A stretch of 64,000 nt of DNA from Celoporthe dispersa (GCA_016584495.1 WAID01000011.1:558001-622000), one strand, 5' to 3'. Counted from the first letter of the stretch, positions 23,499 through 36,544 are shown. A program made the numbers and translations. Notes: generated by a model from the letters alone, not told the origin.

Positions 23499-26400
23499 TC
23501 ACTCATCCCCGTCCGCATTTGCAGCCTTCTTCCGCGCCTCTGCCTCTCTCGCCCACTCCTTCGCCTTGGCACTGACCTTCTCGCGGCTCTTGGCATTGCC
23601 GTTCTCTTCTTCCCACTTCGCCCACCGCTGGAACCACCCCTTTGCCTTGTGTGGCTTCAACCCCTTCATCTTGAGCCCGCGCTCAAACACACCTCGCACC
23701 GCCGTAGCATCGGCCTCCTTGCCTTCTTTCTTGGCGGTAGAGTACGCAGAGATCTCCAGGTCTAGCAGCTGGTTCCAGAGGTCAAATTTCTTGGGGTACG
23801 CAGCTAACAGCCCCTCGAACATCGTCCGCCCGCGCTCCTGGTCGCCACTTGTGGAGCGGAACTCGAGAGCCGCGAATTTGGTCATCAGCGAGACGTGCGT
23901 ATGTGAGGCCAGCGCTTGGGTCGCGCGGGGCAGGAGGGCGCGGGCACGCTCGGCATCTTCGATGGTGTTGTGCAGGAAGTGGGCGTAGTTGGTCCACACG
24001 GAAGGAGACTTGGCGCCGAACTTCTTGGTCATGGCTTGGAAGAGCTCGTCTGCTTTCTATTATCGGGCACATTAGTATTTGTCTCGTGTGACACTTGGAG
24101 GCGTGATGCTTACATCGTGTTTGCCAGTCTTGATGTAGATGGTCGACAGTCGTTCGTGGACCACCTGCTCGTCGTTGTACTGGCAAGCTCGCTTGAAGAC
24201 CTCCTCAAGGGTTTCGTCCGTGCCGTACGCGTTCTCCGTATTCAGGTAGGCAGTCCACACGTTAAGCTTCTCCGCCTCCTCGCGAATATTGATTGTCTTG
24301 AGGGCGCGCTCAGCAATCTCGCGGGCCTTTGCAGGCTCGCTGACTTGCAGATGGAAGGCCATGTACTGTATCCATAAGTCGGAGGAATCCGATTGTCCCA
24401 GCAAGAGCCTCTCAAAATCGCTCGCTGTTTGGGGCCCGTTGGCGTCAAGTTGGGCTGTGCGGTCGATCTGGATCTCTGGCTTGCGTTTCTTCTTCTTCTT
24501 GTCTTTGCTGTCCCCCTTGTCGGATTCAGCATCGGACTCATCAGCGGCTTGATCAAGAACTCCACCAGACCAGTCGAAACCCCCAGCATCCAGACCATCG
24601 GTATCGCCAAACTCCGCCATCTCCTCATCTTCATCCTCGCCATCTGAAGAATCACTTTGATTGTCAGTGCCGCGGATGATGATCTCAGGGGCATCCTGGA
24701 AGACTTGGTCGTCGTCGCTGTCGTCCTCATCTCCGTCAGAGCCAAGAAGAGCTCCAGCATCGTCGTCCAGGTCGTCCATGTCCTCATCCGATTCTTGGTC
24801 TTCGAAATAAGCAGGCTTGAGGCCGAAGCTGATCTTCTTCTTCTCAAGATCAATCTTCATGATGCGAGCCTTAACAACGTCACCTGGGCTGTACAGCTTC
24901 CTCGCATCTTTCACATGTTTTTCCGCCATCTCGCTTCTGTGGCACAGACCACTGACATTCGCAGTGCCATCGATCACGATGAATGCGCCAAATTCCTCAA
25001 CTCCACGCACCTTGCCAGTGACCACCTGGCCCTCGGTGAAGTCAGACAGAGTCTTTGGAGGCACGTACTTGTTGTCGACGATGGAAGCTTTCAGGCTCAT
25101 GTTCACCTGCCCAGCAGCTGCATCAACTGCAATGATGCGGCCCTTGACGAGCTGGTCGACCCGGAAATTTTGCTTCCAGTCCTTCAGGAATGAATCGGAC
25201 AGATCAGAAATCTTGACGAACGCTGTCACGTGGCCGCCAAGATTGACGAAGAGGCCCTGGTCGGCAACATTCTTGACAAAGCCTCGCTTTATCTCACCAG
25301 CCTTGAGGGCGGAAACAGTTGTGACTTCGGGATCCTTGACTGGCAGGTTGGAGCTGAGTACTCGCGATGGGCGGGTAGAGAGCCGCAGCTTCTTGTTGCT
25401 TGCGTCGACGTCAATGACGGCAACTCTGATGATCTCGTTCTTGGTAAACTTTTTAGGTTTCGCCTCGTCGTAGTCATCTTCGAGGTCTGCGAGATGGACC
25501 GGCCCAGAGACATCCCTACTCAGCTGCACCATAACCTGTCGATCGCTGACCTTGGTAACCTTGCTAGGCAAGACTAAGCCCTTCTTAATGGTGTCCCATG
25601 TTATTGCGTTCGAAGAGTTCGAGGACCTGGCGGTAAGGTCGAGACGGTTCTGGGATACATCCACAGCCTTCACCCGCACTTGCATTGCAGATCCAACGGG
25701 GAAGCTGGCAGACGGGCTGCTGAGCAGAGACAGGTCATCGGACGCGTCATGTATAGCCATTCTCCCACGCACAGACGGTGATAGATTGATCCAGAGACAG
25801 TTCGTCTTGATATTGTTGACGAATCCTGTCCATTCAGACCCAGCTTCGATCTGGCTTAGCGACAATATCTCGATCTCCCCTTCTTCCTTCAGGTCGCTTG
25901 GCTTGGCAGACAGCTCGATCATTGCATGTGTTGAGCGGTGTGAGATCGGGAGGAAGCGGTGGTTTCTTGCGTCGTGTACGCCGAGAACTCTGACCTTGAT
26001 GACTTGCTTCGGCTTGAACTTCTGCAAAGGATTCTTCGGGTTCTGGATCTTGTCCCAGGAGTCGAAGACCTGTGAGACGTCCACGCGGCCTTGAATGTTG
26101 TCAGCAAGCTGCACGTTGAGCTGTGTGCTCTTGATCGACACGATCTTGGCCTTCGTGATCTTTCCAACAGAAATGTCATCTTCAATCTGAATCGTTTCGT
26201 CGATGGGATTCTCAACCGGCTTTGCAGCGGTCCTGGGTTTGGCAGATCGCGCTTCCTTGGCATCCGCGACCGACGGAATAGCAACGACCGCTCGAGCATG
26301 TTCCCGGTCGATGGATACGATCTTGACGGAGATTGACTGCAGCTTGTGCATGCCAAAATCCTGTTCTTTCTGCTGCTCTTGGGGTATCATGGCAGCCGGA

Positions 26401-29013
26401 AGGAGGGCTGTCAGGTTGCCCCCGAACTGCACGAAGACGGCTGTAGGAGTGATGTTCCGGACAAAGCCATGAACCAGCTGCCCGGTTTTGGCCTTCTCCC
26501 AGCTCGAAAGCAGTTTGCCTTCCTTCGCTGCAGCGACCAAGCTCGGCTTCGAGGTCACTGTGAGAGCCCGGCGACCTTCATTCTTCTCTAGAACTGCCAG
26601 ATCGTTCAAGGTTTGCCCGACGTGCACCCTCTTGAGCGCGGCTCGATCTTTAGCGGCAGACTTATCTGTCAGATGACCGACGGTAAGCACAGCCTTCAGC
26701 AAGCTGTCATTCAGCTCCACGAAGATGTCGTCTTCGCTTTTCTGGCTGACTTTGCCCGAGACAAGATCGCCAACCCCGAGCTTCTTGAGAGCCAGCTGCT
26801 TGTCCATGCCGAACGCTGCAGGGTCTTTGCAAGACACGACGAGTCTGTTAGTCTCAGCATCGACATCGATGACGTGAACGTTTACAACCTGCCCCTGGCG
26901 GAAGTGCTCCTTCGGATCGCTGATGTAGGCCTCACTCATCTCGGAGAGCGGAAGAAATCCGCGCAGGTGGCCGTAGAACTGAACAACAGCGCCATTTTGG
27001 AGGACGTTCATGATTGTTCCAAGCACCTGCATGCCGACCGAAACGTCATCAAATGACTTGATAGGCTTCTCATCCGAATTAACCAGGGTCTTCTTCAGAG
27101 TGAGACGGAGTTGGCGCTTGGATGGGTTGGTCGACAGGACTCGTGCCTTGACTTTCATGCCCTCTCGGAACTTCTTTTCGGGATGTTGCAAACGAACATC
27201 GGAAAGGTGCATCTCAGGGACCAGCCCTGATATACCCTCGGCAAGTTTCAAGATGAGGCCGTGGACGCCATTCTCGCCGATGACAAGCTTTTCCACGACA
27301 CCGCTGACGACGTCTCCAACTGGTACATCCTCGATGCGCAAGAACGGCTGCTCAAGTACTGTCTTCTCAAACGAAAGCAAGAAGAATCCGTCGAAGGCAT
27401 TATATCCAACAACGCGGCCTCGGTGCTTGGATTCCACCTTGAACGGACCGCTGGACTCGTATAGGCCATCAACTTTTCCGTCCTTGACTCGAGAGATATG
27501 GACAAAGCCAGGTATGCCTTCGACACCCACGTCAACAAAGAGACCAATGTCGGTCTCGACTTGTTTGACAACGCATTCTTCGACGAATGAGGATGTAGGC
27601 AGCACCTCCAGAGGCCTCTTTTCTTCGTCATTAGCTTTAACTCTGACATCTTGCAAAGATTTGACGTGTTCCAGAATCGAGATGCCCAATTTCGACCTTT
27701 TCGCTTCCGGAAATGTGCAGATGACCCTCGCCTTGAGCTTTGACCCGACCTTATACTTGGCTGCAAGATCTGTACCGTTCGGCCCTATGCCTGAGTGGAT
27801 GTGATCAGCCGTGACATCAAGGTGACCCATGACCTTGCCAATGAGGCCACGTTCAGTTATCTCAGACACGAGCACCTCGACGGCAGTACCAGGGACAAAG
27901 GTGTTGATCGTGGTGGCCTCGGATGGAAAGTTCTTGCAGCTGCCGAGCTTGTCGCACCTCGTGGACACCTGGACGACCTTTCGGTTCGCGCTCAAGCCTG
28001 TGGAGATGCACAAGAACACGTTGCCTGGCTGTAACCTGGCCTCGGAGATGCCGGAGTCGACCTCCTTCTTTGGCATGAACCCGGTGATCTTAGAGTCTGC
28101 AATGCCAATATCCATCACGTATCCATGATCTTCCACACTCGCAATAGACGCCATGACAGTGCTGTTCGTGACCAATTCTTGCTGAGACAGGGTCGAGTTG
28201 GCGTCCTCTGGCCGCAAGGACAACTCTATGCGCCTCTTCGCCTTGCTTAGCAGTGCAGACGAGTCTTCCATCGTCGACACGACATAAGCTCGAAGGTACT
28301 GTCCGATCTCGAACAACTCCTTCGGGTCGATATCATCGTCCGGTGCATTGTCTCCGTCGGTATCGTCTGAAGCGGCGGCCTCCTCAATTCGCTTCGTGAG
28401 GGCAGGTGAGATGGCGGCAATGGAGACATGGCCGACAAGATTGTTCGGTAAGGCTAGGGCAATATTGAGGTCGTTGATTTCGCATACTTGGCCGAGGACC
28501 AGTGAACCCTTTACAAGTCGCTTTACGTCCGAGTTAGCCAGCCGGCCCCCGCAGTATGATAGATGCGCAATCGAGGGCACATACCTTATAGTTCAGACCT
28601 TCGATCTTGACAGCATCCTCGTCGCGAGTTGGTTTGCCCGTTCCCTTGGCGTCCTTGGTTGACGACTTGCGCTTCCTCTTCTTTGGATCCTTGCTTGTAG
28701 TCTTGGCTGCCTTGCCAGACTCTTCCTCGAAGAGCGCATCACGCTTGGCCTCAATGGTGATTTGCTTGTGCTCGAGAGGGGTGAGAACACTGCCGCCACC
28801 TCGAGGGAAGAGGGGCTCTTCATCCTTGATGTTCGCAATTGCGGGTGTAGAAGAAGGAATTTTGTTGGTCGCTTTCGAGACTTTCTTGAAGTCCTCACTC
28901 TTGCCCGGTTGGTCTGATTTCGCCTTCTTCGAGGGCCTCGAGTCGGTAGCAGGCTTCACATCTTTCGTAGAGGAATTGGTGGACGGCGCACCCTTCCGTT
29001 TGAGGGAACTCAT
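23499..29013 (-). CDS. RRP5: rRNA biogenesis protein Rrp5 (S1 repeats plus HAT repeats)
   Basis: Three exons fit in phase: 29013-28585, 28520-24114 and 24056-23499, giving 1,797 aa, close to other fungal Rrp5 proteins. The N-terminus is a Lys/Ser-rich nucleolar-type tail. From about residue 145 there are many successive S1 RNA-binding domains, for example FVEECVVKQVETDIGLFVDV and VRGVEEFGAFIVIDG. An acidic linker (DEDMDDLDDDAGALLG, then an Asp/Glu-rich stretch) precedes the C-terminal HAT/TPR-like helices (RDLW-type repeats such as SDLWIQYMAFHL and FDLWNQLLDLE). Rrp5 acts in the nucleolar SSU processome and is needed for both small- and large-subunit pre-rRNA cleavage. Both introns have good donors (GTATGT, GTAAGC) and the first has a CTAAC branch. 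No frame break in 5.4 kb of coding DNA, in contrast with FMP27. Head-to-head with the next gene over 465 bases. Confidence 0.96.
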
Positions 29014-29478
29014 GTTTCCATGTGGTGGTGAGACCTTTTTATTTTCTCCCCTGGAAGGATGATGGGGAGCAAAGACTCCTGTGTAGCAATGAGCGAGGAA
29101 GTTGAGCTGCTGAGAAACTATTGCACGAAGAGGCACTCGAAGTAAACCCTCCAGAGAAAAAAAAATCAGAGACCCAAGCAAGGATGTGCGCTATCGATAA
29201 GGATGCTGCTGCTGGCCTCGGCAGGCAGACACAGGGCGGGGCTCCCATGTCAGCAGGCATGTACTGTACATACAGGGACTCAGGGGTCTCAGGTCAGTTG
29301 GTTGCATGTGCCAATGACTCCATAGCATTCAGGGTACAGCAGACAAACATCAGAGACACTTTAGATTCTTCATACCAACTTGACCATAACAAAAACACCA
29401 CACTCCTTTTCTGAAGACAATGACATACAGACAGTCCTCACCAGATGTCTTAATAATTCATCTAACAAATCTCTGCTC
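29014..29478. promoter_or_regulatory. Bidirectional promoter of RRP5 and the YMC020W-type gene
   Basis: The 465 bases separate two divergent start codons. The region contains GCGCTATCGATAA at 29188-29200, about 175 bases from the RRP5 ATG and 280 from the other. The same 13 bases occur in the VPS16/ATG16 divergent promoter. A GTACTGTACATAC element lies near 29260. No recognised TATA box. Confidence 0.6.
29188..29200. promoter_or_regulatory. TATCGATA-containing 13-base shared element, copy 1
   Basis: GCGCTATCGATAA contains the eight-base palindrome TATCGATA. An identical 13-mer is at 56651-56663 in another divergent promoter. A shorter copy of the palindrome is at 48341-48348, about 100 bases before the F-box-like gene. 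The binding factor is unknown. Confidence 0.5.
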
Positions 29479-32334
29479 ATGAGTCCTAGAAAGAGACTTC
29501 GACGAGGGCATGCTGAGGCCAGCTCAGCTGCTGGCCCATCAGCAGCTCCAACAACGCTGCAGCCCAGCCAAGCAACCACGACGTCACAGGTCTCATCGTC
29601 CTCGGCTACCTCTGGTCCATCAACATCAACAACACCAACACCAACACCAGGCACATCCAGCAGGGCACTTGACAAGGGGATGCCACCTCCACCGCTTCCA
29701 CAGCTGAGCTCAAGTAACAAAACAGATGGAAGCAGTAAATCAGACCAACAAGGGTACAAGACAGTACGTCATTTGGGCCTGGTGCCGGTGCATGCATGGT
29801 ACAATCACAATGCTGATTTCGCACTCCCTATAGATACACAAGACTAGGAGTTGGTATGGATCGTTAACCCGAAAATCCACTGCATCCACATCATTGCAAC
29901 GCGAGACGATAGTAGGGAGTCCACTCAAGGCTGGCTCGACCCCTGACTTCCACCGTTACGACTTGAAGAGGAATGGCGAGACGGCGAGTCTGAGTGGGGG
30001 GAGTCAAGCCTCAGTCAACGCGCTCAGCAAGCTACACGAGATGGGCACCGAAACGAACGCCGATGATTCCGCTGCGAAGAATAATACAGCTTCGTCGAAA
30101 CCACAGCCCGATCAGATCAAGACTGGAGATGGTATCGATACAAGGAAAGAGAGTGATGACGCGGCAGGAGCAGCAGCAGCAGCAGCAGCAGACGGAACGA
30201 GTCACAGTACTGGTACGAATACGGATGGGACCATGTCGGATGCGCCACCGGCAGCTGACACTCAACAAGAGCCGTCGGGATGGCTAGGGGGGTGGTTCAG
30301 TCGCAACCCGGTGCCAGCAGATCAGTCGGCTGGAGATGGGAATGCACCTACAGTGTCTTCACAACCAGAGCCCGCCAAGGAGGCAGGATCCGAACCACCT
30401 ACCCAGGAGGCAGCGGCCACTGCTTCGGAAGCAGAGCCTCCTCCAGCCACATCTAGCCAGCAGCCTGCAACCTCTTGGTTCAATGTTTTCTGGTCCACCA
30501 AGACCACGCCGGAAGGTGGCAGCGAGGAGTCTACAAAGGCAGCAGAAGGCTCAACGCAACCTGCACCGGAGGACACGTCTGTGGAAGACCCTGCACCGAG
30601 TGATCCTGAACCGGCGTCAAAGCCCTCAGCGGGATCGACATGGGCATTCTGGTCGAGGGACGCACCCAAATCACCCGGGAAACAGCCACCAGGTCCCGAG
30701 ACTGGCGAACTGGCTGTCGTAGGTGACCGATCAGAGAGACACCCACAAAGGGCCAACTCAAAAGACATGGGTGGAGATGAACAGCTAAAGGAAGAGCCTT
30801 CGAAAGCCGAATCGGTCAAGGCCAAGCCAGGCAAGGACAAGCCAGGCAAGAAAACCAAGAAGACTCGGCCCCAGTCTTTGGATCTCAACGAAGCACCCTC
30901 TCGTCCTGTGACACCTCAGTCAGACGCTGCCTCTACTAAGTTGGAGTCTCCGTCCAAGGGTAAAACCAAGACGCCCACGACTGCCACCAAGCCCGCTCCT
31001 CCCAATCTTCTCCTGCCTTCCTTCAAAGACACTTATAGGATGAAGGAAAGCCCCTCAATATTGAAGCAGATCACAGCGCTGCTCCTGAGAGCCCAACAAA
31101 CACCAGCAAAGCACGTCTTCCTCAAGAACGAACCACCCAGAATCAGGAAGGCCATAGCGATTGGAGTACATGGACTATTTCCGGCTACCTTTCTACGTCC
31201 CATGATTGGTCAACCCACGGGAACCTCGATCAAGTTTGCAAACCATTGTGCGGAAGGCATTCGAAGATGGGCAGAGAACCATGGCTGTGGAGACTGCGAG
31301 ATCGAGAAAGTCGCCTTGGAGGGAGAGGGGAAAATCGAGGCCCGCGTCAAAAACCTGTGGACCTTGCTTCAGAACTGGATGGATCATATCAGGCAAGCGG
31401 ACCTCGTCGTGATCGCTTGTCATTCCCAGGGCGTACCCGTCTCGATGATGCTCCTGGAGAAACTGATAGATTCCGGCGCTATTGGTAGTGCCAAGGTTGG
31501 AGTCTGTGCCATGGCGGGTGTCAGCCTTGGCCCATTTGCCGAATACAAGAGCAGCATGGGCATCCTCATGGGTACTGCAGCGGAGCTGTGGGAATTTGCG
31601 AACTCGGAGAGTGAAGTGTCGAAGAGATACGAGGCGGCCCTAAAAAGAACACTACAGCACGGTGTGCGGATCACCTACGTTGGGAGCATTGATGACCAGC
31701 TGGTCCCAATGGAAGTAAGTAAAGTTGCACTCATACAGCCGACGCTGTCCACTAACCTAACCACAGTCTTCCATCTACTCCCCGGCAAACCATCCGTACA
31801 TCTACCGAGCTGTATTTATAGACGGCAGGCTACACGCATCGGACTTTATCACTCATCTCGTCGGCTTCGCGTGCAAACTGCGCAACATGGGCGTCTCCGA
31901 TCATGGTCTCATCCGCGAGCTGTCTATCCCACTCGCAGGAAGCCTCTACGGAGGCGAGGGTCACTCACGGCTCTATGATGACGGCCAGGTATACGAGTAA
32001 GCTACCCCCTCTCCCCTTTCCCGCCTGTTGGCAACATCTTCATCTCGTACAAGGATAAGTTCCTGACCTCCACAGTCTTGCCATCTCTCATACCCTCGAG
32101 ACGACAGACGTCGGCTCCGTACCCTGCGAGATCTCGAAATACGAAGGTCTTGCCCAGCCGAATCCATACGTGCTACCGTGGATCATGCGAGGCCTGCTGG
32201 AGGAGGACTTTGTCAAAACGGAGCTGAGCGCAGAGACAGATCAGCTTCTGAAGCGCTTTGACGACTGGAAGCCCACGACTAAACCTCTCCAGAATGTCAA
32301 GTACCGTCTGGAGGCTGTCAGATCGAAGCTATAG
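29479..32334 (+). CDS. YMC020W-type alpha/beta-hydrolase domain protein
   Basis: Four exons in phase: 29479-29763, about 29906-31714, 31767-31996 and 32076-32334, giving about 860 aa. The N-terminal half is disordered, rich in Ala, Pro, Ser and Thr. It has a GCA repeat near 30165-30191 encoding poly-Ala, and paired Trp segments (SGWLGGWFSRNP, TSWFNVFWSTK, STWAFWSRDAP) that look like a degenerate repeat. The C-terminal half holds the hydrolase-like fold: IGVHGLFPATFLRPMIGQP and VVIACHSQGVPVSMMLLEK, where Ser in HSQG fits the nucleophile elbow. The C-terminus LAQPNPYVLPWIMRGLLEED is typical of the family, which I recall only as uncharacterised in yeast. No substrate is known. The first acceptor (after GCGAG at 29905) is chosen by phase and is the least certain boundary. 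Confidence 0.85.
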
Positions 32335-33563
32335 ATGGGGTGGCCCTGGAAGTTTCGTGTAGGAATAATATGGGTGGCCTCCTGCCGCAGAGACTTAGTC
32401 GTGATTGAGCGTGGGCTGGTTGATACTGTTTCTCTTATTGATTTGAGGGCATACCTTTTGCGGGTTTGTTGTTCCCCCCGGGGGTGGGTGGTATTAGTAA
32501 AGCATATACCGGAGCCACAGCGGGCGTACTCGGGCGTCAAGAAAGGGAACCAGTGCTTGTAAAGGGCACCTAAAGTTTGATACAACAGTTCTCCAAAGAA
32601 CCCTAGATTTTATTCCAGATGGCTCTAAATGATAATGCGGGTAGAGATGATTGGTCCCTTTAAATGTCAGGTGTGTGGTGCATGGTCAACCCAACCTGAT
32701 GTAGACTTGGCCACAAGTCAATGTATCCCTTCTAAACAATGACTTCATCCAACAGCCTTTGTCTGAAGTGAGTATAGGTGCGGGCATGTGAGTGTCATCT
32801 CTCATATGGCCTCCTCCATAAGTGCACAAGCATAATCAATTACTCTCTGCCCCTCCATCCTGTCCAGACCAAGACATCTCCACACCTCGGATTCTCCTAA
32901 TCAAGTACGTAGTCAGGATGCTCTGCAAAAAGTGCTTGGAAGTATGCCAACCATGCTCAGACACATCATAAATATGCTATTTCTTCTAAGAATGCCAAGA
33001 AAAGGAGGAGTTTTGGGGGGGGGGGCCTGTCCCGTGTTTCTCTTCTCAACCTGATGCTATGCACAGTAAAGCAGCAAATTCTCTCTCTCCCTGTGTCCAA
33101 CGTTCTTCTTCAGTGCATAAAATAATCACCACATTGCACAGTCTCACGCCGGAGGAGGGACAGACAGCAACACCAAAACAATGCCATGAAATTAATGAGT
33201 GATACCAAGAAAAGATGCTCGCTGGTCCAAAAGCACACCTTATAGCTCCCACTAGTGCAGTCTCCCACCTGCCAGTATATGCGTGTCTGCCTGCTTCATC
33301 ATCATTGTTGCATTGTGTGTTGCTTCTTCTTCTTCATGCCCTTTCCTTCCTCCCCTCTTATCCGAACAGCTGAGCCATGTTTGTTTGGTGAATGTAAGCC
33401 TTTCCCTCCACCCCCTTCATCTCTTCGGCCTGGCACGGCCAGCGATGTTGATTAAAACGTATACTGGCCCCCGGCCTGCAATCCTAGCTCGTTCCTTCTC
33501 CTCCCCTCGCCTCCCTCTCCCTCTCCTCTCCTCTCTAGACATCCATCGTGATTACGTGAGGCA
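32335..33563. other. Convergent spacer after the hydrolase and FHA-RING genes
   Basis: The two flanking genes end toward each other. The stretch is AT-richer than the genes, with a ten-G run at 33015-33024 and TCTT repeats near 33317-33332 and CTC-rich DNA at 33495-33535. No supported coding frame. Confidence 0.5.
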
Positions 33564-35835
33564 TCATTCCTCGATGTCCATACCATCCACCACGCCATTC
33601 AGGCTCTGCCTGGCACCTGCACTAGGAGCAAGGCCGATCCTCGCCCCGCTCCCGTCAAAGACCCACGGGCCAGCGTCGTTCCGCGGCGTGATCGGTCCCT
33701 CGTGACCATTAGCCGTCGGGAGCCCTCCGCTGCCTGGGCTAGGTGTCCTCCGGGCGTTGGGTGTGGCGGTTGGGATGGGCATCGGGTGCGACGTCGCGTG
33801 GGAGTTTTCGGTCGTCGACGGCGTGCTGGCACCGCCGTCACTCGCGGGTGCGTCGGCCATGGCTACGCTGTCCATTGAGTTGGACGCAGAGGGCTCGAGG
33901 GTCTCGTCCAGACCAGGCGTCGTGGGCGGGTTTGCAGGCCGGGACCGCTCCGTGGAGGTCCTCGCCGCCCTCTCGGCGGCCGATGCCCTGGCCCTCTCCA
34001 GCGACGTCCTTATTCTGTCCATCGAAGACCTGCCGGCCTCCACCTGGGCGGGCGGGTCTAGCCGCGGCTCCTTGTTCTTGCCCTCGTCCGTGCTCGCGTT
34101 GTCCTTGCCGTCCAGCTCACCATTCAGCTCTTCCCAGTCCTCGGGATCCTCTACCTCAGCCTCGAGGTCGGCCGCGGCTCGACAGTTGGGACAGATGAAG
34201 ATCGGGTAGTTTGGACCGGACAGTAGGGCACGGATGCACTTGAAGTGCCATGTGTGCGAGCATGGTGCAACAAAAAGGCACTGGCAGGGCTGTGTGATGA
34301 GGATGACAAGTCAGCGGGTGACCTGCTGAGAGCAGCTTTTGGGTGGGGGGCGGAGAAGGAGAGCAGTGTCACAGGCCTGAAGAAGGTGAACTTACAGCGA
34401 TAGAGTTTAGACAGATGGAGCAGTCCTGCGAGTAGTCCTTCCCTGACCCCTCGCTCTTGGTCATGTTCCAGAGCCTCTTGTGCGAGCTCATGCTGGGCCA
34501 GGATGTCAGTATTGAGAACGCGAATGGGGGTGGCACCAAAGATGGCGGCGGGGGAGGCACCGCCTGTGGGACCTACTTGAACTTGTTCAGCTTGTTCTGC
34601 CAGCCGCGGTTCAACTCCAGCCGCATCTTGACGCAGCGAAAGATCATCTCCTCGCCGCCCTTGAAGTCGATGCCCAGCTGTACGACGTCTCCATCGTTGA
34701 CGGGAAACGGCTTAGACTCCTGACCCGGAGGGCTCAGCCGTATGTGGTTGAGGAATGTACCACTGCTGCTCTTGACGTCCTTGATGTACCACTTGCCCTC
34801 CTCGTACCAGAACTCGCAGTGCCGACGGCTGACGACCTTGGACTTGAAGCCCACGGGGGCCGAGGACGGGGCGTTGGTTGGGACCGGTGGCTGGCTGTCC
34901 CGCTCGGAGTAACGGCCGACACGGATGACCTCCTGACCGGTAGGAAGGGTCCGGGCTATCGGTGAGAAGTGGAGGGAGGGACGGGTGCTTCGAGGATCGA
35001 CAAAGACGGAAAACCGGATGGAAGGGAGGATACCGTTGAGGCCGGTGCCATCTTCGGTGGGCCTGCCAACAGTAGCAGCAGCAGAGGAGGAGGAGGCAGC
35101 CATGACAGTGCCTGTCGTTGCTGACCTAGACCGCGTCATACTGCGTCGGCCCGTCGACTCTACCTGAGGGCCTGATGTGGTGATGGCGGTACCAGGTAGT
35201 GGTGGTTGTAGTTGTGGCGGCGGTGGTGGTGGGAGGTGGACGGCCAGAGGGGTAGATCGAGTTGTGGTCAGCGGCTGGATCTGTTCTTCGTCGTCGTCGT
35301 CGAGGGCTTGTCTGGATGAGGAGGAAGCGTTCAACGGATGCGTCCAGGTGGGCACTAGCGTGAAACGGCGCGAGTTGGTGGTCGGGCGGTCGGCGTCGCT
35401 AGCGGAGGCGGTGGTGGTGGTCGTGGCAGTCGTGGTGGCAGCAGCAGCAGAGACGGCTGCAGAGGGAGTGTCTGAGGTGGACCGCGTGAGGCCCTGGGCG
35501 GGCCTGAAGAAGGACGACGGGGAGGTGGGCGAGACAGGAGAGACAGGGGAGGCGGGATAGTTTGTGGTGCTGTTGCTGTTGCTGCTGTGGTCTCTGGACA
35601 GGAGGTGGTTCTGGGTATAGTTCCGCAGATAGGATAGACCCCTCCTCGTCCTCGAGGTTGATGTTGATGATGATGATGATGCTGCTGCTGCTGCTGTCGG
35701 GCCGTCAGGGCGGACGTCAGGGCGAGGGTGAGGGCGTAGGTGAGACGCAGACGACGAGGCTGGGTTGCCAGCAGCCAAGGAGATAACGCCCGCTGAGAGG
35801 GAGGAGGTTGTCGCAGGGGCGGGCGAAGTAAACAT
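33564..35835 (-). CDS. dma1: FHA-RING E3 ubiquitin ligase of the Dma1/Chfr type
   Basis: Three exons in phase: 35835-34577, 34492-34396 and 34289-33564, giving 693 aa. The long N-terminus is Ser/Thr/Ala-rich. The FHA domain is near residues 305-400 (VIRVGRYSERD, VSRRHCEFWYEE, SSSGTFLNHIRLS), with the phosphothreonine-binding Arg, Ser and His residues present. The RING spans the exon 2/3 joint: CSICLNSIA, then APCSHTWHFKCIRAL and CPNC, a C2-C-H-H-C-C2 pattern. Dma1-type ligases link the spindle-position/septation checkpoint to cytokinesis and septin assembly (known in yeasts). The frame stays open 5' of 35835 to about 36228, but the first ATG in it is at 35835. The tail after the RING is Ser/Pro/Thr-rich with clustered S/T-P sites. 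No frame break. Confidence 0.93.
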
Positions 35836-36272
35836 GACCTCCAGCGCTGGGGACGGGGAAGGATGCAGCCGTGCAGTGGTTGTGCATGGACAACAGATGG
35901 CCAGTGGATTCTGAAATTGTCCTCGTCTGTCTGCCCGCCTTGTCTGTATTGAGTGGCGGCGAACCGAGCCGGATGGGGGCGGGGGACGTGGACGTGGACA
36001 GGGACGGGCCAGCAGAGGCTTGCACCACAGGAGTAGCAGATAATACAAAGCAGAAGGTCTCGGAAGGGTTCCTCCCCCAGGCACCAGATAGGGCGTCTCC
36101 AAATTCTGACCGGTCGTCTGCCTGGCCGTCGAAGAAGGACGATGTGCCGTGGTACTCTTTTTTGTGTGTGGCAGCCCTCGGGAACCTCTCGTCTTGCTGA
36201 GCTCTGTTGCCTTTCTCTCAACAAACAATCCCCGATTTGAGCGAGAGTATTGTTGTAACCATTTGATAGGGT

Positions 36273-36402
36273 GGGAGGGAGAGGGGGAGAGAGACAGAGG
36301 GCGAAAAAGAAAAGAAAAAAAAAGAATAGAAAGAGAAGAAAAAGAAAAAGGAAAAGAAAAAAAAAAGAAAAGAGGGAAGGAGGGAAAGGAGCGAAAGGAG
36401 GG
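36273..36402. repeat. Long homopurine tract upstream of dma1
   Basis: About 130 bases on the plus strand are G/A except for single pyrimidines at 36295, 36302, 36327 and 36392. One 64-base part (36328-36391) is purely purine. On the dma1 sense strand it is polypyrimidine and lies 440-570 bases before the ATG, in leader or promoter DNA. Confidence 0.85.
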
Positions 36403-36523
36403 CTGGTCGTGTGGACTGAGTGGTGGAGTTTACTGCCTTTTTTGGGGGGGCCGCTGGTCTGCAGTCAGGCCCCGTCAGGCCCGTTGTAGAGACCCCCCAC
36501 CACTATGGTGGTATTTGGCGTGT

Positions 36524-36544
36524 GTACATAGTACAGCGCTGTAC
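36524..36544. repeat. GTACATAGTA element overlapping perfect 14-base palindrome
   Basis: GTACATAGTA (36524-36533) runs into GTACAGCGCTGTAC (36531-36544), a perfect palindrome. Short direct repeats GTAGTGCT follow at about 36551-36571. It lies about 690 bases upstream of the dma1 start. Confidence 0.8.

Noticed and set aside
29370..29478. Earlier start for the YMC020W-type gene at 29380
   Set aside because: The residues between 29380 and 29478 look like leader DNA, while MSPRKRLRR at 29479 matches the start I expect for the family.
35355..36224. Minus-strand frame rich in Pro/Arg overlapping dma1
   Set aside because: It is a shadow of dma1 exon 1 and its leader; low complexity explains its length.
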